Source: Halobellus sp. LT62 (lineage in GTDB: Archaea; Halobacteriota; Halobacteria; Halobacteriales; Haloferacaceae). Taken from it: a DNA stretch of 64,000 nucleotides. The notes under the pieces were generated by a model, which worked only from the letters and a program-made list of their open reading frames with translations, did not search any database and had not been told where the DNA came from. Shown piece by piece: positions 1-8,987 of the stretch; the stretch's first letter is position 1; each line of letters starts with the position of its first letter. Location of the stretch: assembly GCF_037031285.1 (NCBI RefSeq), contig NZ_JAYEZO010000001.1:1240001-1304000 (forward strand). The letters are read 5' to 3'. Made by a program: the position numbers and the translations under genes.

Positions 1-70
1 GGTTGAGGTGGTTCTCCTCAACCCACTCGGCTTGGTCGTCGCGGATGGAGATGTTCTTGCGCGTTGCCAC
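1..70 (-). CDS. Ribbon-helix-helix (CopG/RHH-like) protein, N-terminus only
   Basis: Only the first 23 codons lie in the window; the rest runs off the left edge. A GTG start at 70 gives a product beginning MATRKNISIRDDQAEWVEEN, which resembles the basic beta-strand plus first helix of short haloarchaeal RHH DNA-binding/antitoxin-like proteins. The bases at 1-23 form a perfect 8-bp inverted repeat (GGTTGAGG / CCTCAACC, 7-nt loop) inside the coding sequence. The partner gene and the C-terminus cannot be seen, so the function is an inference from the N-terminus alone. Confidence 0.5.
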   Translation of the reverse strand, partial: MATRKNISIRDDQAEWVEENHLN

Positions 71-273
71 ACCACATAATACACAAACTACACAACTAAG
101 AGTTGCGATTGCGTGGGCCTGTGGGCCGAGCGACGAACGTGTTTGCTACTCGTGCAGCGCTGTACCCTTCCTACTCGCTCCCTCCGGTCGCTCGTTGAGG
201 AAGGGGCCTTAGCGCCTCAATTTAGGTAAATCACTGCCACCCGTTCACTGAAAGGAAATTACAACAGAGTGTT

Positions 274-1056
274 TCAGTTACCGTTGTGGATCGTCCTGAG
301 TCGCTCTCCGATTGTTGCGTCGATGGAGTTGAGGTCACCACCAACACGGAGGATCTGATATCCTCTCCGTTCTGCCTCCGCTATCGATTTTGTGTCGTTC
401 CTGATTCCACCCAACGGGACATCGGCAGCAATACACGCGTCTTCAATGGCCTTAATCTGGTTGTTTACTTCGGGATGGTCCTTCTCTGACGGATGGTTCA
501 TTTGCACCGAAAGGTCCGACGGGCCAATGAAGACGAATCCCAGCTTGGGGACGTCAAGGATTGCTTCGAGATCGTCGATAGCGGTCGTCTTCTCGATCAT
601 CACACCGAGACAGACTTCCTGGTCCTCGGTTTGGATGTAGTTTTCAGCTGTCCCCCAACTACTGGACCGACCGCTTGCTTTCCCACGTTCTCCAGGTTGA
701 CTGCCGTAGATAAATCGCGTTGCTTCGACTGCTTCGCGGACTTCGTCTGCAGAATCCACACGTGGGATGAGCAGATTCCGCACGCCCGCATCCAAGACCT
801 TCCTGATAAGCGATGGATCCCCGTTCGGGATCCGAACGAACAGTTCCGTTCCCCCGACTTCAGCGGCGCGGGTGAGGTCTTCGAACACCCGACTGTCCCA
901 CGGACTGGGTCCCATATGTTCGAAGTCAAGCCAGACGAAATCGACACCCAACTCACCGAAGACCTCGATGACAGTCGGTGAGAACGTCGACGCGCGTGCT
1001 CCATAAACGGTACCACCGTCTTCGATCTTTCGACGAAGGCTGTTGCTCTGATCCAT
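274..1056 (-). CDS. HpcH/HpaI aldolase family protein (class II, 2-oxo-3-deoxy-acid aldolase type)
   Basis: A 260-aa TIM-barrel aldolase of the HpcH/HpaI family, which cleaves 4-hydroxy-2-oxo acids to pyruvate and an aldehyde using a divalent metal. Family catalytic positions are visible: His in WLDFEH near residue 47, Arg in LFVRIPNGDP, the metal ligand Glu in VMIEK, and Asp in IGPSDLS. Length matches the usual 250-270 aa. The ATG at 1056 gives the full barrel. The substrate cannot be told; its relatives act in homoprotocatechuate and sugar-acid catabolism. The gene is visibly less GC-rich than the genes from 4.8 kb onward and sits beside a VOC protein on the same strand. Confidence 0.85.
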   Translation of the reverse strand: MDQSNSLRRKIEDGGTVYGARASTFSPTVIEVFGELGVDFVWLDFEHMGPSPWDSRVFEDLTRAAEVGGTELFVRIPNGDPSLIRKVLDAGVRNLLIPRVDSADEVREAVEATRFIYGSQPGERGKASGRSSSWGTAENYIQTEDQEVCLGVMIEKTTAIDDLEAILDVPKLGFVFIGPSDLSVQMNHPSEKDHPEVNNQIKAIEDACIAADVPLGGIRNDTKSIAEAERRGYQILRVGGDLNSIDATIGERLRTIHNGN

Positions 1057-1143
1057 TCGCAGGTCGACGTCGTTACGCGTTTGTAGTAACTATTTCGGAA
1101 GGTCAGCAAAAACGGAGGTATGGCGTGATACCAGCTATGCAGA

Positions 1144-1509
1144 TTAGTCGTCGTCCGAAACGACTTGGAACCGATTCCCGTCTGGGTCTCTGAAGTTCGT
1201 GATCGTACGACCTGTCTTGTCGACGTCGTACGGCCCCACGATCGAGTCGATATCCGCTTCTTCTAACTGCTCAGAGACCTGTTCGATGTCATCGACTGCG
1301 AAGGCGATGTGATTGATTCCCGGTGTTTCTTCGCCGGAGACCGTATGGATCTCGAAGAGTGGGCCGTCTCCATTAGCAGGGACGTATTCGTAGGATTCTC
1401 CGTGGTGTTCGGTTTGCCGATGCTGCTCGTATCCGAGTTTTTCAAAGAATTCCGCCATCTCTGAAGCATCGCTTACTTCTATCTCAATGTGGTCGATTTC
1501 ACTAATCAC
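1144..1509 (-). CDS. VOC superfamily (glyoxalase/dioxygenase fold) protein
   Basis: A 121-aa single-module vicinal-oxygen-chelate protein with two beta-alpha-beta-beta-beta repeats. Metal-ligand positions of the glyoxalase type are recognisable: His in IDHIEIEV, Glu in LFEIHTV, and His in INHIAFAVDD. The last position, usually Glu, appears as Gln in NRFQVV. The start is GTG at 1509, because an AT-rich TATA-like element (ATATTTAAATAT, about 1531-1543) lies at the leaderless spacing. It lies 88 nt upstream of the HpcH/HpaI aldolase on the same strand and the two may be co-transcribed. The substrate is unknown; lactoylglutathione lyase-like, methylmalonyl-CoA epimerase-like or a ring-cleavage role are all possible. 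Confidence 0.8.
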   Translation of the reverse strand: MISEIDHIEIEVSDASEMAEFFEKLGYEQHRQTEHHGESYEYVPANGDGPLFEIHTVSGEETPGINHIAFAVDDIEQVSEQLEEADIDSIVGPYDVDKTGRTITNFRDPDGNRFQVVSDDD

Positions 1510-1563
1510 AGTGTTGTGTGCTGGGTACAGATATTTAAATATTTTTATTAAGTGGTCGGGTGA

Positions 1564-1737
1564 TGTCCAGATTTTGTCAGCGATCTATGCTGGGGCAGTA
1601 AGACTTCGGTCGACATTTTCCCGAAAGTTGGTCGGGGCGTATTAGATCATCAAATAAACGTCGGACTCACTGAAGCAGACCTGAATGGAGCTTTACGAAT
1701 TTACGATGAAGATGGTCGAGAGTTCGATATCATCTGA
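1564..1737 (+). pseudogene. Probable C-terminal remnant of an unidentified gene
   Basis: An open frame of 57 codons runs from just after a TGA at 1561-1563 to a TGA at 1735-1737 and contains no ATG. Its translation looks protein-like in the haloarchaeal style, ending NGALRIYDEDGREFDII, rather than like random sequence. I do not recognise the family. The most likely reading is the decayed 3' end of a gene whose front part has been deleted. It lies between the VOC gene promoter and the SMC-like gene in the less GC-rich left flank. It could also be chance. Confidence 0.3.
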
Positions 1738-1796
1738 CCGGGTGACGAGGAACTAGTCAGTCACTGCTATCAAATACGTAGCGATCGGACGAGGGA

Positions 1797-3737
1797 TCAG
1801 ATCGAGGTAACGCGTGCGAAGTTGTCGTCGAGTGCCTGCGCGTCTTCGGGCAGCAGTGCCACGACGAGGAAATCCGCGTAATCGGCGAAGTACTCGACGA
1901 GTCTGGCGATCCGGTCGGAGTCGATCGCTTCCAGCGAGTCCAACAACATAAACGGTACCGTCTCGTGGAGATCGTGGACGAGATAGCCCGCTAGCGCGAA
2001 AATCAGTCCCGTGACCTCGCGTTCGCTTTCCGAAAGGTGGTCGATCGTGTCCTCGTAGGCCGCCCCGTTTTCCGTCGTCCGCACGATGTGCAACTCGAAA
2101 CGCGTCTGTCCCCCGCTCGTTCCCTCGATCCGCTCGATCCAGATCCGCTCGATGTTCTCATAGCCCAGCAGCTCCAGAATCGACTCCATGTGCTCGTTGA
2201 ACGAGTCGACGGCTTCCGCCTCGATCTGGTCGATCTTCGTCCGCTGGTCGGTGAGTTCCTCAACCAGTTCCGCGCGCTTCTCGCGGAGGTCTTCGGCGCG
2301 TTCGACGTCGTCTTCGATCTCCTCGATCTCCTCGGTGACCTCGTCGAGGTCCGACTCGAGGCTGTCGATCTCGAACTCCAGTTGGTTCGCCTCCTTGTGC
2401 AGCGAGAGGATCTCGTCGAAGTCCGCCGATTCGAGGTTTTCGACCTCTGATTCGAGCGATTCGACGTCTTCGGTCAGTGACTCGCGATTCGCTTTCAGCG
2501 CGTCGATCTGCTCGTCGCGTCGGTCGAGTTCCGCGTCGATGTCGTCGAGTTTCTCCTCGATGTTGCTGCGCTGGCGCTGTTTCTTTGTCGCCTCCTGTTG
2601 TTCCTGTTTCTTCTCCTCGAGCGTGCTCTTGACCTCGTTGAGCTCCTCGACTTTCTCCGTGCGGATCGATTTCAACCGCTCGATGGTGGATTCGATCTGC
2701 TCGCGCTCGACTGAGGAGCCGCAGGTCCAACAGACCACGGTCTCGTCGTCCGAGTCGACGAGTTGATCGGTGACAGAGCCACCACCGCTTTCGGCGGCCG
2801 CGCCGCCGTCTTCGAGGAGCTCGTAGTCCTCGGCTTCGAGGCGCTCTTCGTTGTACTGGATGAGGCTCCGGAGCTCGTTGATCTCGGTGTTCAGGTCCTG
2901 TCGCTCGCCGCGGAGACGCTCAATTTCGGAATCGAGATCGCGATGATCGCCCATCGGCGTCTCGGGCAGCTCGTCGAGGTCGGCTTCGAGTTCGTTCTGC
3001 TCGCGCTTGAGCGAGGAGATGCTCTCCTCTTGGCGCTCGATCTTTCGGCGGATGGATTCGAGCTCCGAACGGGTCTCGCGCAGCTCTTGGAGCTTGTCTT
3101 CGAGTTCCGCCTGCTCTTGACGGCCCTCCTCGACGTCGCGGCTGCTGTCGTCGATATCTTCTTCGAGCTCGGCGAGTTCCTCGCGCTTGTCTTCGATCTT
3201 CTCGCGGAGTTGCGTCCGGCGCTGTTCGAGCTCGGGAAGCTCTCGCTTCTTCGATTCGATGCGCGCGAGGGTGTCGTTGATGTCGCCTTTTTCCTCTTCG
3301 AGGCGGCTGATCTCCGAGCGGATGGCGTCGACGTCGACGGGGCGCATAATGACGTCGCGGAGCTGTTCGCCGCGGGCGGCGGCCTGTCTGGCGTCGTTAG
3401 TCTCTAAGAGGAACGCGAACAGATCCGCGACCTCGGGGTCGTCGAGGTAGGCGTCGCCCTCGAAGCTGACGCCGTCGCCCGCGCGGGTGAGCGTTCGCTC
3501 GTAGGTCGTGCCGTCGAGCGTGAGTTCGACTCGACCCTCGTCGGCGTCGCCTTTCAGCGAGACGCGCTGGCTGCCCATCGCGCCCATAATCGAGCGAAGG
3601 AACGAGGTACGATTGGTCGCGTTCTTGCCCGTGAGGACGGTTACGCCGGGCGGAATGTCTACCTCGGTGCTATCGATACCGCCGATGTTCTCGACAGAGA
3701 AATGAGCGGAGTCAGTCAGTTGTTCGGAAGTCGCCAT
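1797..3737 (-). CDS. Archaea-specific SMC-related protein (Sph/Rad50-like coiled-coil ATPase)
   Basis: A 646-aa protein with an N-terminal ATPase lobe, a long acidic coiled coil (about residues 140-530) interrupted by a CxxC (C336, C339) that may act like a zinc hook, and a C-terminal lobe with LSESEREVTGL (signature-like) and MLLDSLEAID (Walker B-like). This is the SMC/Rad50 plan found in haloarchaeal Sph-type proteins. The P-loop is unusual: residues 37-45 read GKNATNRTS, so the canonical GK is replaced by N-R. I recall this as common in the haloarchaeal family, so it may be ancestral rather than damage. The ATG at 3737 is supported by a TATA box (TATATA, 3761-3766) at leaderless spacing. 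A role in chromosome or cell-shape maintenance is inferred from relatives. Confidence 0.85.
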   Translation of the reverse strand: MATSEQLTDSAHFSVENIGGIDSTEVDIPPGVTVLTGKNATNRTSFLRSIMGAMGSQRVSLKGDADEGRVELTLDGTTYERTLTRAGDGVSFEGDAYLDDPEVADLFAFLLETNDARQAAARGEQLRDVIMRPVDVDAIRSEISRLEEEKGDINDTLARIESKKRELPELEQRRTQLREKIEDKREELAELEEDIDDSSRDVEEGRQEQAELEDKLQELRETRSELESIRRKIERQEESISSLKREQNELEADLDELPETPMGDHRDLDSEIERLRGERQDLNTEINELRSLIQYNEERLEAEDYELLEDGGAAAESGGGSVTDQLVDSDDETVVCWTCGSSVEREQIESTIERLKSIRTEKVEELNEVKSTLEEKKQEQQEATKKQRQRSNIEEKLDDIDAELDRRDEQIDALKANRESLTEDVESLESEVENLESADFDEILSLHKEANQLEFEIDSLESDLDEVTEEIEEIEDDVERAEDLREKRAELVEELTDQRTKIDQIEAEAVDSFNEHMESILELLGYENIERIWIERIEGTSGGQTRFELHIVRTTENGAAYEDTIDHLSESEREVTGLIFALAGYLVHDLHETVPFMLLDSLEAIDSDRIARLVEYFADYADFLVVALLPEDAQALDDNFARVTSI

Positions 3738-3759
3738 ACTTCGTTGTATCCGTGCTTGC

Positions 3760-3768
3760 GTATATATG
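3760..3768 (-). promoter_or_regulatory. TATA box of the SMC-like gene
   Basis: GTATATATG lies 24-31 nt upstream of the ATG at 3737. This is the haloarchaeal leaderless arrangement and supports that start. Confidence 0.6.
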
Positions 3769-4783
3769 CTTTGTGTACCCTACTCGGTTTCGAGTTAACA
3801 CGCGTCGACAGATCGATCCGTCCGAAATCGCCGTACGGTCCATTGACGCTGAGTTCGTCCGTCGCGTCAAATCGGTTTTTCGTACGACAACTCGACACAG
3901 TGACAACTCACGCGGGGGCTCTTACTCTACTCCTTCCGCTGTGAACCCTCGATTATCACGTGGTTCCCTCCAAATTCGGCCACATATATATACGTATACT
4001 TACTATTCGTGTACTGGTGGTCTCGCTCGTATCACGGCGCGATCGCTACCGGCCAGCGACCGAAGTGTGACAGCGTCCGCAACTGATCGATCTCCCGAAT
4101 ATACGACCGCGTGCGGTCGAGTGAGTGAGAGGGATTCTCGTACCGGTCTATCGGTTCTCGCCGTACCGTCCGGCGAGAATTCGGTGCGGACGACGATAGC
4201 CCCGCTGAAGACGTGCAAACGCTACTCTCTCGTCGCCATTGAATCAACGACGCGGATCGAGAGCATCGTCTGCCGCCGTATCTGACGTGTCATAACAGTC
4301 GTACCTTCGTTACGCGGCAGTGAACCGGGTAGTTCGAACGATCGAAACCAGCGAGCGATACGGCGCGCACACTGCGAGGAATTGTCCGCTATTCTGAGAC
4401 TGCGGTTGGTGGTCGAGTTTCGGAGATACTGAAACGATCTCGAACGACTCTTCGAGTTATCCGGATACATTTGGTTCGGTAGCGACTCCCAGTCGGACGC
4501 ATTCGGTGTATAACCGATCTATTCTTGACGATTGGTCTCGAGGACTGCTCTCGTGTTACCGGTCTCGTTCCGGCGTTTCGAGCGCACCACCTCTGTTATC
4601 CACTCAGACTCCTGCGGTGGTGAACGATTGATGACCCGACGGTCGGACGGTTCTCGACGCTGTTCTCGACCGTGGTACGTAGTCCGGAGATGCGCTCGCT
4701 CTCGCCTCTCGCTCGTGGTACTTGCTCCTCAATCCATCCCCTCAGAATGCAACCGTATCCGTTCGAAATAACCGCAGTATTTA
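3769..4783. other. 1 kb gene-free stretch with AT-rich TATA-like clusters
   Basis: No open frame here has a convincing protein composition; all are short and rich in Ser/Arg/Thr, as expected of out-of-frame haloarchaeal DNA. An alternating AT tract (ATATATATACGTATACTTACTATT, about 3984-4007) resembles a strong promoter but has no gene at the expected distance. The stretch separates two divergently transcribed genes, the SMC-like gene and an IclR regulator. It could hold regulatory DNA, an RNA gene I cannot recognise, or decayed coding sequence. Confidence 0.5.
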
Positions 4784-4813
4784 CGTTGGTTCGATTACAC
4801 CCTCTACGTAGCT

Positions 4814-5575
4814 ATGACCGAAACCACGCCGCCGCTGAAAACGATACAGCGGGCGTTCGAGATAATGGACGTGCTCAAAGAGCAGAAGGAAGTGGGCGTT
4901 GCAGACCTCGCTCGACAGCTCGACGTACCGAAGAGTACGGTACACGATTACCTCCGGACGCTGCGGACGATGGGCTACGTGATCAACGAGGACGGGACCT
5001 ACCGACTGGGGTTTCAGCTGTTAGAGCTCGGTGGACAGGTCAAATACCGAAATCGGCTGTTCCACGTCGCGAAACCCGAGCTCGAACGGTTGGTGGAGAA
5101 CACCGGTGAACTCGTCAGCGTCAACGTCGAAGAACGGGGCCAATTCGTCATCCTGCACACGGAGTTCGGATCCGACTCGCTCCGGCTGGGGATCTACCCG
5201 GGGCTCAAGACGCCGATCCACACGCACGCCGGCGGGAAGGTGATACTCGCGTTCCTCGACGAGGAGCGTATCGAGTCGATCATCGACCAGCACGGCCTCA
5301 CCGCCCGAACGGAACAGACGATCACCGACCGCGAGGCGCTCGACGCCGAGCTCGCAGCGATCCGAGAGGAGGGGTACGGAATCGACCGCAACGAGCAGGT
5401 CGTCGGGATGGGTACCGTCGCCGCGCCGGTTCGAATCGGTGAGGAGGTGCTCGGTTCGATCGGCGTCGTCTGTCCGTCCGATCGACTGCGCGATGAGGGG
5501 TACAGACAGGAACTCGCCGACGAGGTTCAGAAGTCGGCGAACATCATCTCGGTCAACTACCAGTACGCGCCGTAG
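4814..5575 (+). CDS. IclR family transcriptional regulator
   Basis: A 253-aa IclR protein with an N-terminal winged helix-turn-helix (residues about 8-60, VADLARQLDVPKSTVHDYL) and a C-terminal IclR effector-binding domain (about 75-250, with the family THAGGKVILAFL segment). IclR proteins bind small carboxylic or aromatic acids and control catabolic operons. The ATG at 4814 has a TATA-like TATTTA at 4784-4789. It lies directly upstream of, and on the same strand as, an acyl-CoA synthetase and an ABC solute-binding protein, which are its most likely targets (inference). A second IclR gene lies at 24629. Confidence 0.93.
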   Translation: MTETTPPLKTIQRAFEIMDVLKEQKEVGVADLARQLDVPKSTVHDYLRTLRTMGYVINEDGTYRLGFQLLELGGQVKYRNRLFHVAKPELERLVENTGELVSVNVEERGQFVILHTEFGSDSLRLGIYPGLKTPIHTHAGGKVILAFLDEERIESIIDQHGLTARTEQTITDREALDAELAAIREEGYGIDRNEQVVGMGTVAAPVRIGEEVLGSIGVVCPSDRLRDEGYRQELADEVQKSANIISVNYQYAP

Positions 5576-5667
5576 CGGGACCGTAGGGATCTGCGCCCTC
5601 ATCGGCCGTCGACGACGCCGTCATCGAGGCTGTATTTTTAATATCGATCGTTATGAACGGACTGACG

Positions 5668-7365
5668 ATGAATCCACCCGCAGAATTGGAGAAATACTAT
5701 TTCCACCAGCAGGGGTTCGAGACGCTCGAAGAGATCAACGAGTGGTTCTCTTGGGAGGTACCGGAACGCTTCAACATCGCCGAATACACGTGCGAACGCT
5801 GGGCCGAGGAGGATCCCGACCGGATCGCACTGTCGCTCGATCGACTCGACGGCGAGCGCTCGGAGTACACCTACGGGGAACTGGACCGGATGGCAAACCG
5901 GTTCGCGGCGTACCTCTCCGACACGGGAGTCGACGCGGGCGACCACGTCGCGATCAACGGGACGCAGTGCGTCGAGTCGCTCGTCGGACACCTCGCCGCG
6001 TTCAAGATCGGTGCGATTTCGGTCCCGCTCACGGTCCTTCTGGGTTCGGACGGGCTCAGGTATCGGCTCCGCGACTGCGGCGCGTCCGTATTTCTCGCAG
6101 ACGAGGCCGCCATCGACGCGCTCCGATCGGTCCGCGACGACGTCGAGTCGCTGGAGCTGATCGTCACCTACGACGACTTCGATGAGGGAGACGAGATCAA
6201 CTTCCACGATGCGATCGAGGGAACCTCCGCGTCCTTCGAGCCGCATCCCACGGCCGCCGACGACGAGGCGTTCATCATCTACACGAGCGGGACGACAGGG
6301 AAGCCCAAAGGCGTCGTCCACGCGCACCAGCATCTCCTCGGGGAGTTGCCTCAGTTTCTCAGCCTCCAGTGTCACCGGACCGACGAGGACCAAGTGGTCC
6401 GGACGGTCGCGGAGTGGTCGTGGATTATGTCGCTGCCGGGGATGGTCCTCCCGGCGATGTTCTACGGGATTCCCGTGGTCGGCTACGCCGGACGGGAGTT
6501 CGACCCCGAGCGCGAGTTCGAGTTGATCGATCACTACGGGGTGACGCAGCTGAATCTCCCGCCGACGGCCGTCCGGATGATGATGCAGATCGACGAGCCC
6601 GCAGAGAAGTACGATCTCACCAGCCTCCAGTCGCTGACGACCGGCGGAGAGGCGGCCGACGAGAGCATCATCGAGTGGGTGACAGACACGTTCGAGAACG
6701 CCGCGTTCTTGGAGGGCTACGGGACCTCGGAGGTCGGCGGCCTCATCTGCGACGACCCGGCCGTCGGATTGGAGCACCGACTCGGGTACTTCGGCGTCCC
6801 CTCGGCGGGCCACGAGGTCGCGATTTTCGATCCCGACACGGGCGAACGAATCGAAGAGCCGCACGAGGTCGGCGAACTCGCCGTCCGCTACGGCGACGAC
6901 CCGGTGCTCTTTCTGCGCTATCACGAACTGCCGGAGAAGACCGCAGCCACGATCGAAGACGGCTGGCTCCTGTCGGACGACCTCGTTTCGATGAACGAGG
7001 AGGGGTACATCCGGTTTCACTCCCGCTCGGACGACATCATCATCAGTTCGGGGTACCGGATCGCGCCGAGGGAGATCGAGGAGGCGCTGCTGACGCACCC
7101 GGCGGTCCAACACGTGGGCGTCATCGGCGTGCCGCACGAGACTAGAGGCGAGATTCCGAAGGCGTTCGTCGTTCTCGCCGCCGGTCACGATGCCGACGAG
7201 CGGCTGAAAGAGGACCTCCAATCGCACGTCAAAGAGCGGCTCGCGAAGTACGAGTACCCCCGCGAGGTCGAGTTCACCGACGAGATCCCGACGACGACGA
7301 CGGGGAAAGTGCGTCGACAGTCGCTCCGCTCCCGCGAGGGTCTCGACGACGCCCAGCTCGGCTAA
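5668..7365 (+). CDS. AMP-forming acyl-CoA synthetase (medium-chain/aryl type)
   Basis: An adenylate-forming CoA ligase of about 565 aa that activates a carboxylic acid via an acyl-AMP. Visible motifs are the P-loop IIYTSGTTGKPKG, YGTSEVGG (A5), the hinge region DDIIISSGYRIAPREIEE (A8) and the C-terminal TTTGKVRRQ, whose Lys is catalytic. The start at 5668 is preferred to an in-frame ATG at 5653 because the TATA-like TTTTTAATAT (5635-5644) lies about 27 nt before it. It sits between the IclR gene and the ABC solute-binding protein, suggesting activation of the imported acid. The exact substrate (short/medium fatty acid or aromatic acid) cannot be read from the sequence. Confidence 0.9.
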   Translation: MNPPAELEKYYFHQQGFETLEEINEWFSWEVPERFNIAEYTCERWAEEDPDRIALSLDRLDGERSEYTYGELDRMANRFAAYLSDTGVDAGDHVAINGTQCVESLVGHLAAFKIGAISVPLTVLLGSDGLRYRLRDCGASVFLADEAAIDALRSVRDDVESLELIVTYDDFDEGDEINFHDAIEGTSASFEPHPTAADDEAFIIYTSGTTGKPKGVVHAHQHLLGELPQFLSLQCHRTDEDQVVRTVAEWSWIMSLPGMVLPAMFYGIPVVGYAGREFDPEREFELIDHYGVTQLNLPPTAVRMMMQIDEPAEKYDLTSLQSLTTGGEAADESIIEWVTDTFENAAFLEGYGTSEVGGLICDDPAVGLEHRLGYFGVPSAGHEVAIFDPDTGERIEEPHEVGELAVRYGDDPVLFLRYHELPEKTAATIEDGWLLSDDLVSMNEEGYIRFHSRSDDIIISSGYRIAPREIEEALLTHPAVQHVGVIGVPHETRGEIPKAFVVLAAGHDADERLKEDLQSHVKERLAKYEYPREVEFTDEIPTTTTGKVRRQSLRSREGLDDAQLG

Positions 7366-7513
7366 GGTACCCTCGAACGGTCCGATACGGCGTCGACCCG
7401 CTTTCGAACGCTCCGTGCTGTTCGAGTATCGACGAGCGTCTCCGGTTGTTCGAACCCACCAGTCAGCTCATTTAGTAGAAAGCTATTTATGCTGACGATT
7501 ATTTCTGCAGAGT

Positions 7514-8833
7514 ATGCCATCTGGTAACACCAGTGAGCGGAGTGTGACCGACAGGCGGAATTTCATCAAACTGACGGGAGCGACGGTCGTTGCCGGGTCG
7601 GTCGCCGGGTGTATGAACGGCGGGAACGGCGGCGACGGCGGCGGCGACAACGGTGGGGACGGCAGCGGTGACGGCGGTGGAGACAGCGGCGGTGCAACCG
7701 CCGGAGACAGTGGTGGCGACGAAGACATCGTCATCGGCGGGTTGCAGCCCTACACGGGCCCGTACGCGCAAACGACCCAGCAGTTCGTCGACGGGCTCAA
7801 CTTCCGGCTCGACGAGATCAACGCCAACGGCGGCGTGCTCGACCGACAGCTCTCGTTCGTCGATCGCGACACCCAACTCGATCCCGCGGAGGCGACGAGC
7901 ATCGCGACCGAACTCATCGAAGCGGAGAACGCGGCCGTGCTGACCGGCGCGATTTCGAGCGACATCGGGCTCACCGTCGCGCCGATCGCCGAGGATAATC
8001 AGGTTCCGCACATCCCGCAGTTCGTCGGGAGCTCCGAGTTCCTGTCCCGAGACTCGCGCTACAACTTCCGGATGGGGCTCGCCCCGGCCCCGACGAACGC
8101 CCGTGCAGTGAGCCAGTTCATCGAGAGCGAGGGGCTCCAGAACGTCGGTGCCATCATCGCCGACTACTCGTACGGTCGGGCGTGGGAGCAGAGCATCGAG
8201 GCGATCTTCCCCGACGACATCAACGTCCACATGGAGGTCGCCCCGTTCGGCGAAGACTCCTTCACGACGTATCTCCGGGCGATGCCCGAGGACCTCGATC
8301 TGCTCATCACCGCCAGCCACCCGCCGGGCGTGTTCACGATCTACAACCAACTCCAAGGGCTCGACGGCGTCGACCCCGATTACGTCATCGGGCGCAGCGA
8401 CGCGAAGCTGTCGGCGAACGCGCTCGGTGACTCCGTCACGCAGGGCTTCGTCGCGCAGACCCAGCCCGATCCGTTCTCCGACCAGTACGCCGAGATCGGA
8501 CAGCGGTTCTACGACGAGACCGGCGAGTGGTTCGGCGTGCTGAACGCCGTCGGGTACGTCGTCGGCGACCTCATCAGCGCGGCGATCGAGGACGCCGGCG
8601 AAGCGAACCCGGTCGCCATCGCCGACTCGATCCGGAACATCGAACTCGACACGCTGTTCGCCTCGCCGATACAGTACACCGAGTGGGGCGAATTGGAGAA
8701 CCTCGTCCAACTTATGGTCGGCTTCGAGTCGGGGACGCCGGAGTACTACCCCGACGGCAGCGTCAATCTGACCGAGGAGTTCCGCTCGGAGCCGCTCCCG
8801 GCGTACGATCCGTCGAGCGACCTGCTCTCGTAA
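7514..8833 (+). CDS. LIV/HAAT-type ABC transporter solute-binding lipoprotein (system 1)
   Basis: A 439-aa extracytoplasmic binding protein. The N-terminus carries a Tat signal (R14-R15, RRNFIKLTG) followed by a lipobox ending at C33 (SVAGC). A Gly/Asp linker of about 30 residues and a periplasmic-binding-protein type 1 fold (LivK/amide-binding family) follow. It captures the substrate outside the cell for the permeases at 10509-12394. Family members bind branched-chain amino acids, amides, urea or aromatic and other carboxylates; the neighbouring acyl-CoA synthetase favours a carboxylate (inference). ATG 7514 has a TATA-like CTATTTATG at 7483-7491. Confidence 0.93.
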   Translation: MPSGNTSERSVTDRRNFIKLTGATVVAGSVAGCMNGGNGGDGGGDNGGDGSGDGGGDSGGATAGDSGGDEDIVIGGLQPYTGPYAQTTQQFVDGLNFRLDEINANGGVLDRQLSFVDRDTQLDPAEATSIATELIEAENAAVLTGAISSDIGLTVAPIAEDNQVPHIPQFVGSSEFLSRDSRYNFRMGLAPAPTNARAVSQFIESEGLQNVGAIIADYSYGRAWEQSIEAIFPDDINVHMEVAPFGEDSFTTYLRAMPEDLDLLITASHPPGVFTIYNQLQGLDGVDPDYVIGRSDAKLSANALGDSVTQGFVAQTQPDPFSDQYAEIGQRFYDETGEWFGVLNAVGYVVGDLISAAIEDAGEANPVAIADSIRNIELDTLFASPIQYTEWGELENLVQLMVGFESGTPEYYPDGSVNLTEEFRSEPLPAYDPSSDLLS

Positions 8834-8987
8834 GGGACGCTTCGTACGGAATCGTTCCTCGGACGAAATCAACTGCCGCCTCGTACTGAACTCCCGCCTC
8901 GTCCAGAATCGAACCCGGTTCGTACGGGATCACCGCCCGCCCGGCATCGAAGATCGTTCTGTTCAGAATCGAAAAAACGAATCGCGA

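Noticed and set aside
3-212. 69-aa plus-strand frame at the left edge
   Set aside because: It lies opposite the RHH protein start and then runs into noncoding sequence with an inverted repeat (CCTTCCT...AGGAAGG); no protein-like composition.
4222-4470. 82-aa minus-strand frame in the gene-free stretch
   Set aside because: Arg/Ser-rich with no family resemblance and no promoter at the right distance.
5638-7227. 529-aa minus-strand frame opposite the acyl-CoA synthetase
   Set aside because: Mirror frame of a well supported gene; no domain motifs.
7499-8872. 457-aa minus-strand frame opposite the system 1 binding protein
   Set aside because: Mirror frame; the plus strand has Tat signal, lipobox and binding-protein fold.
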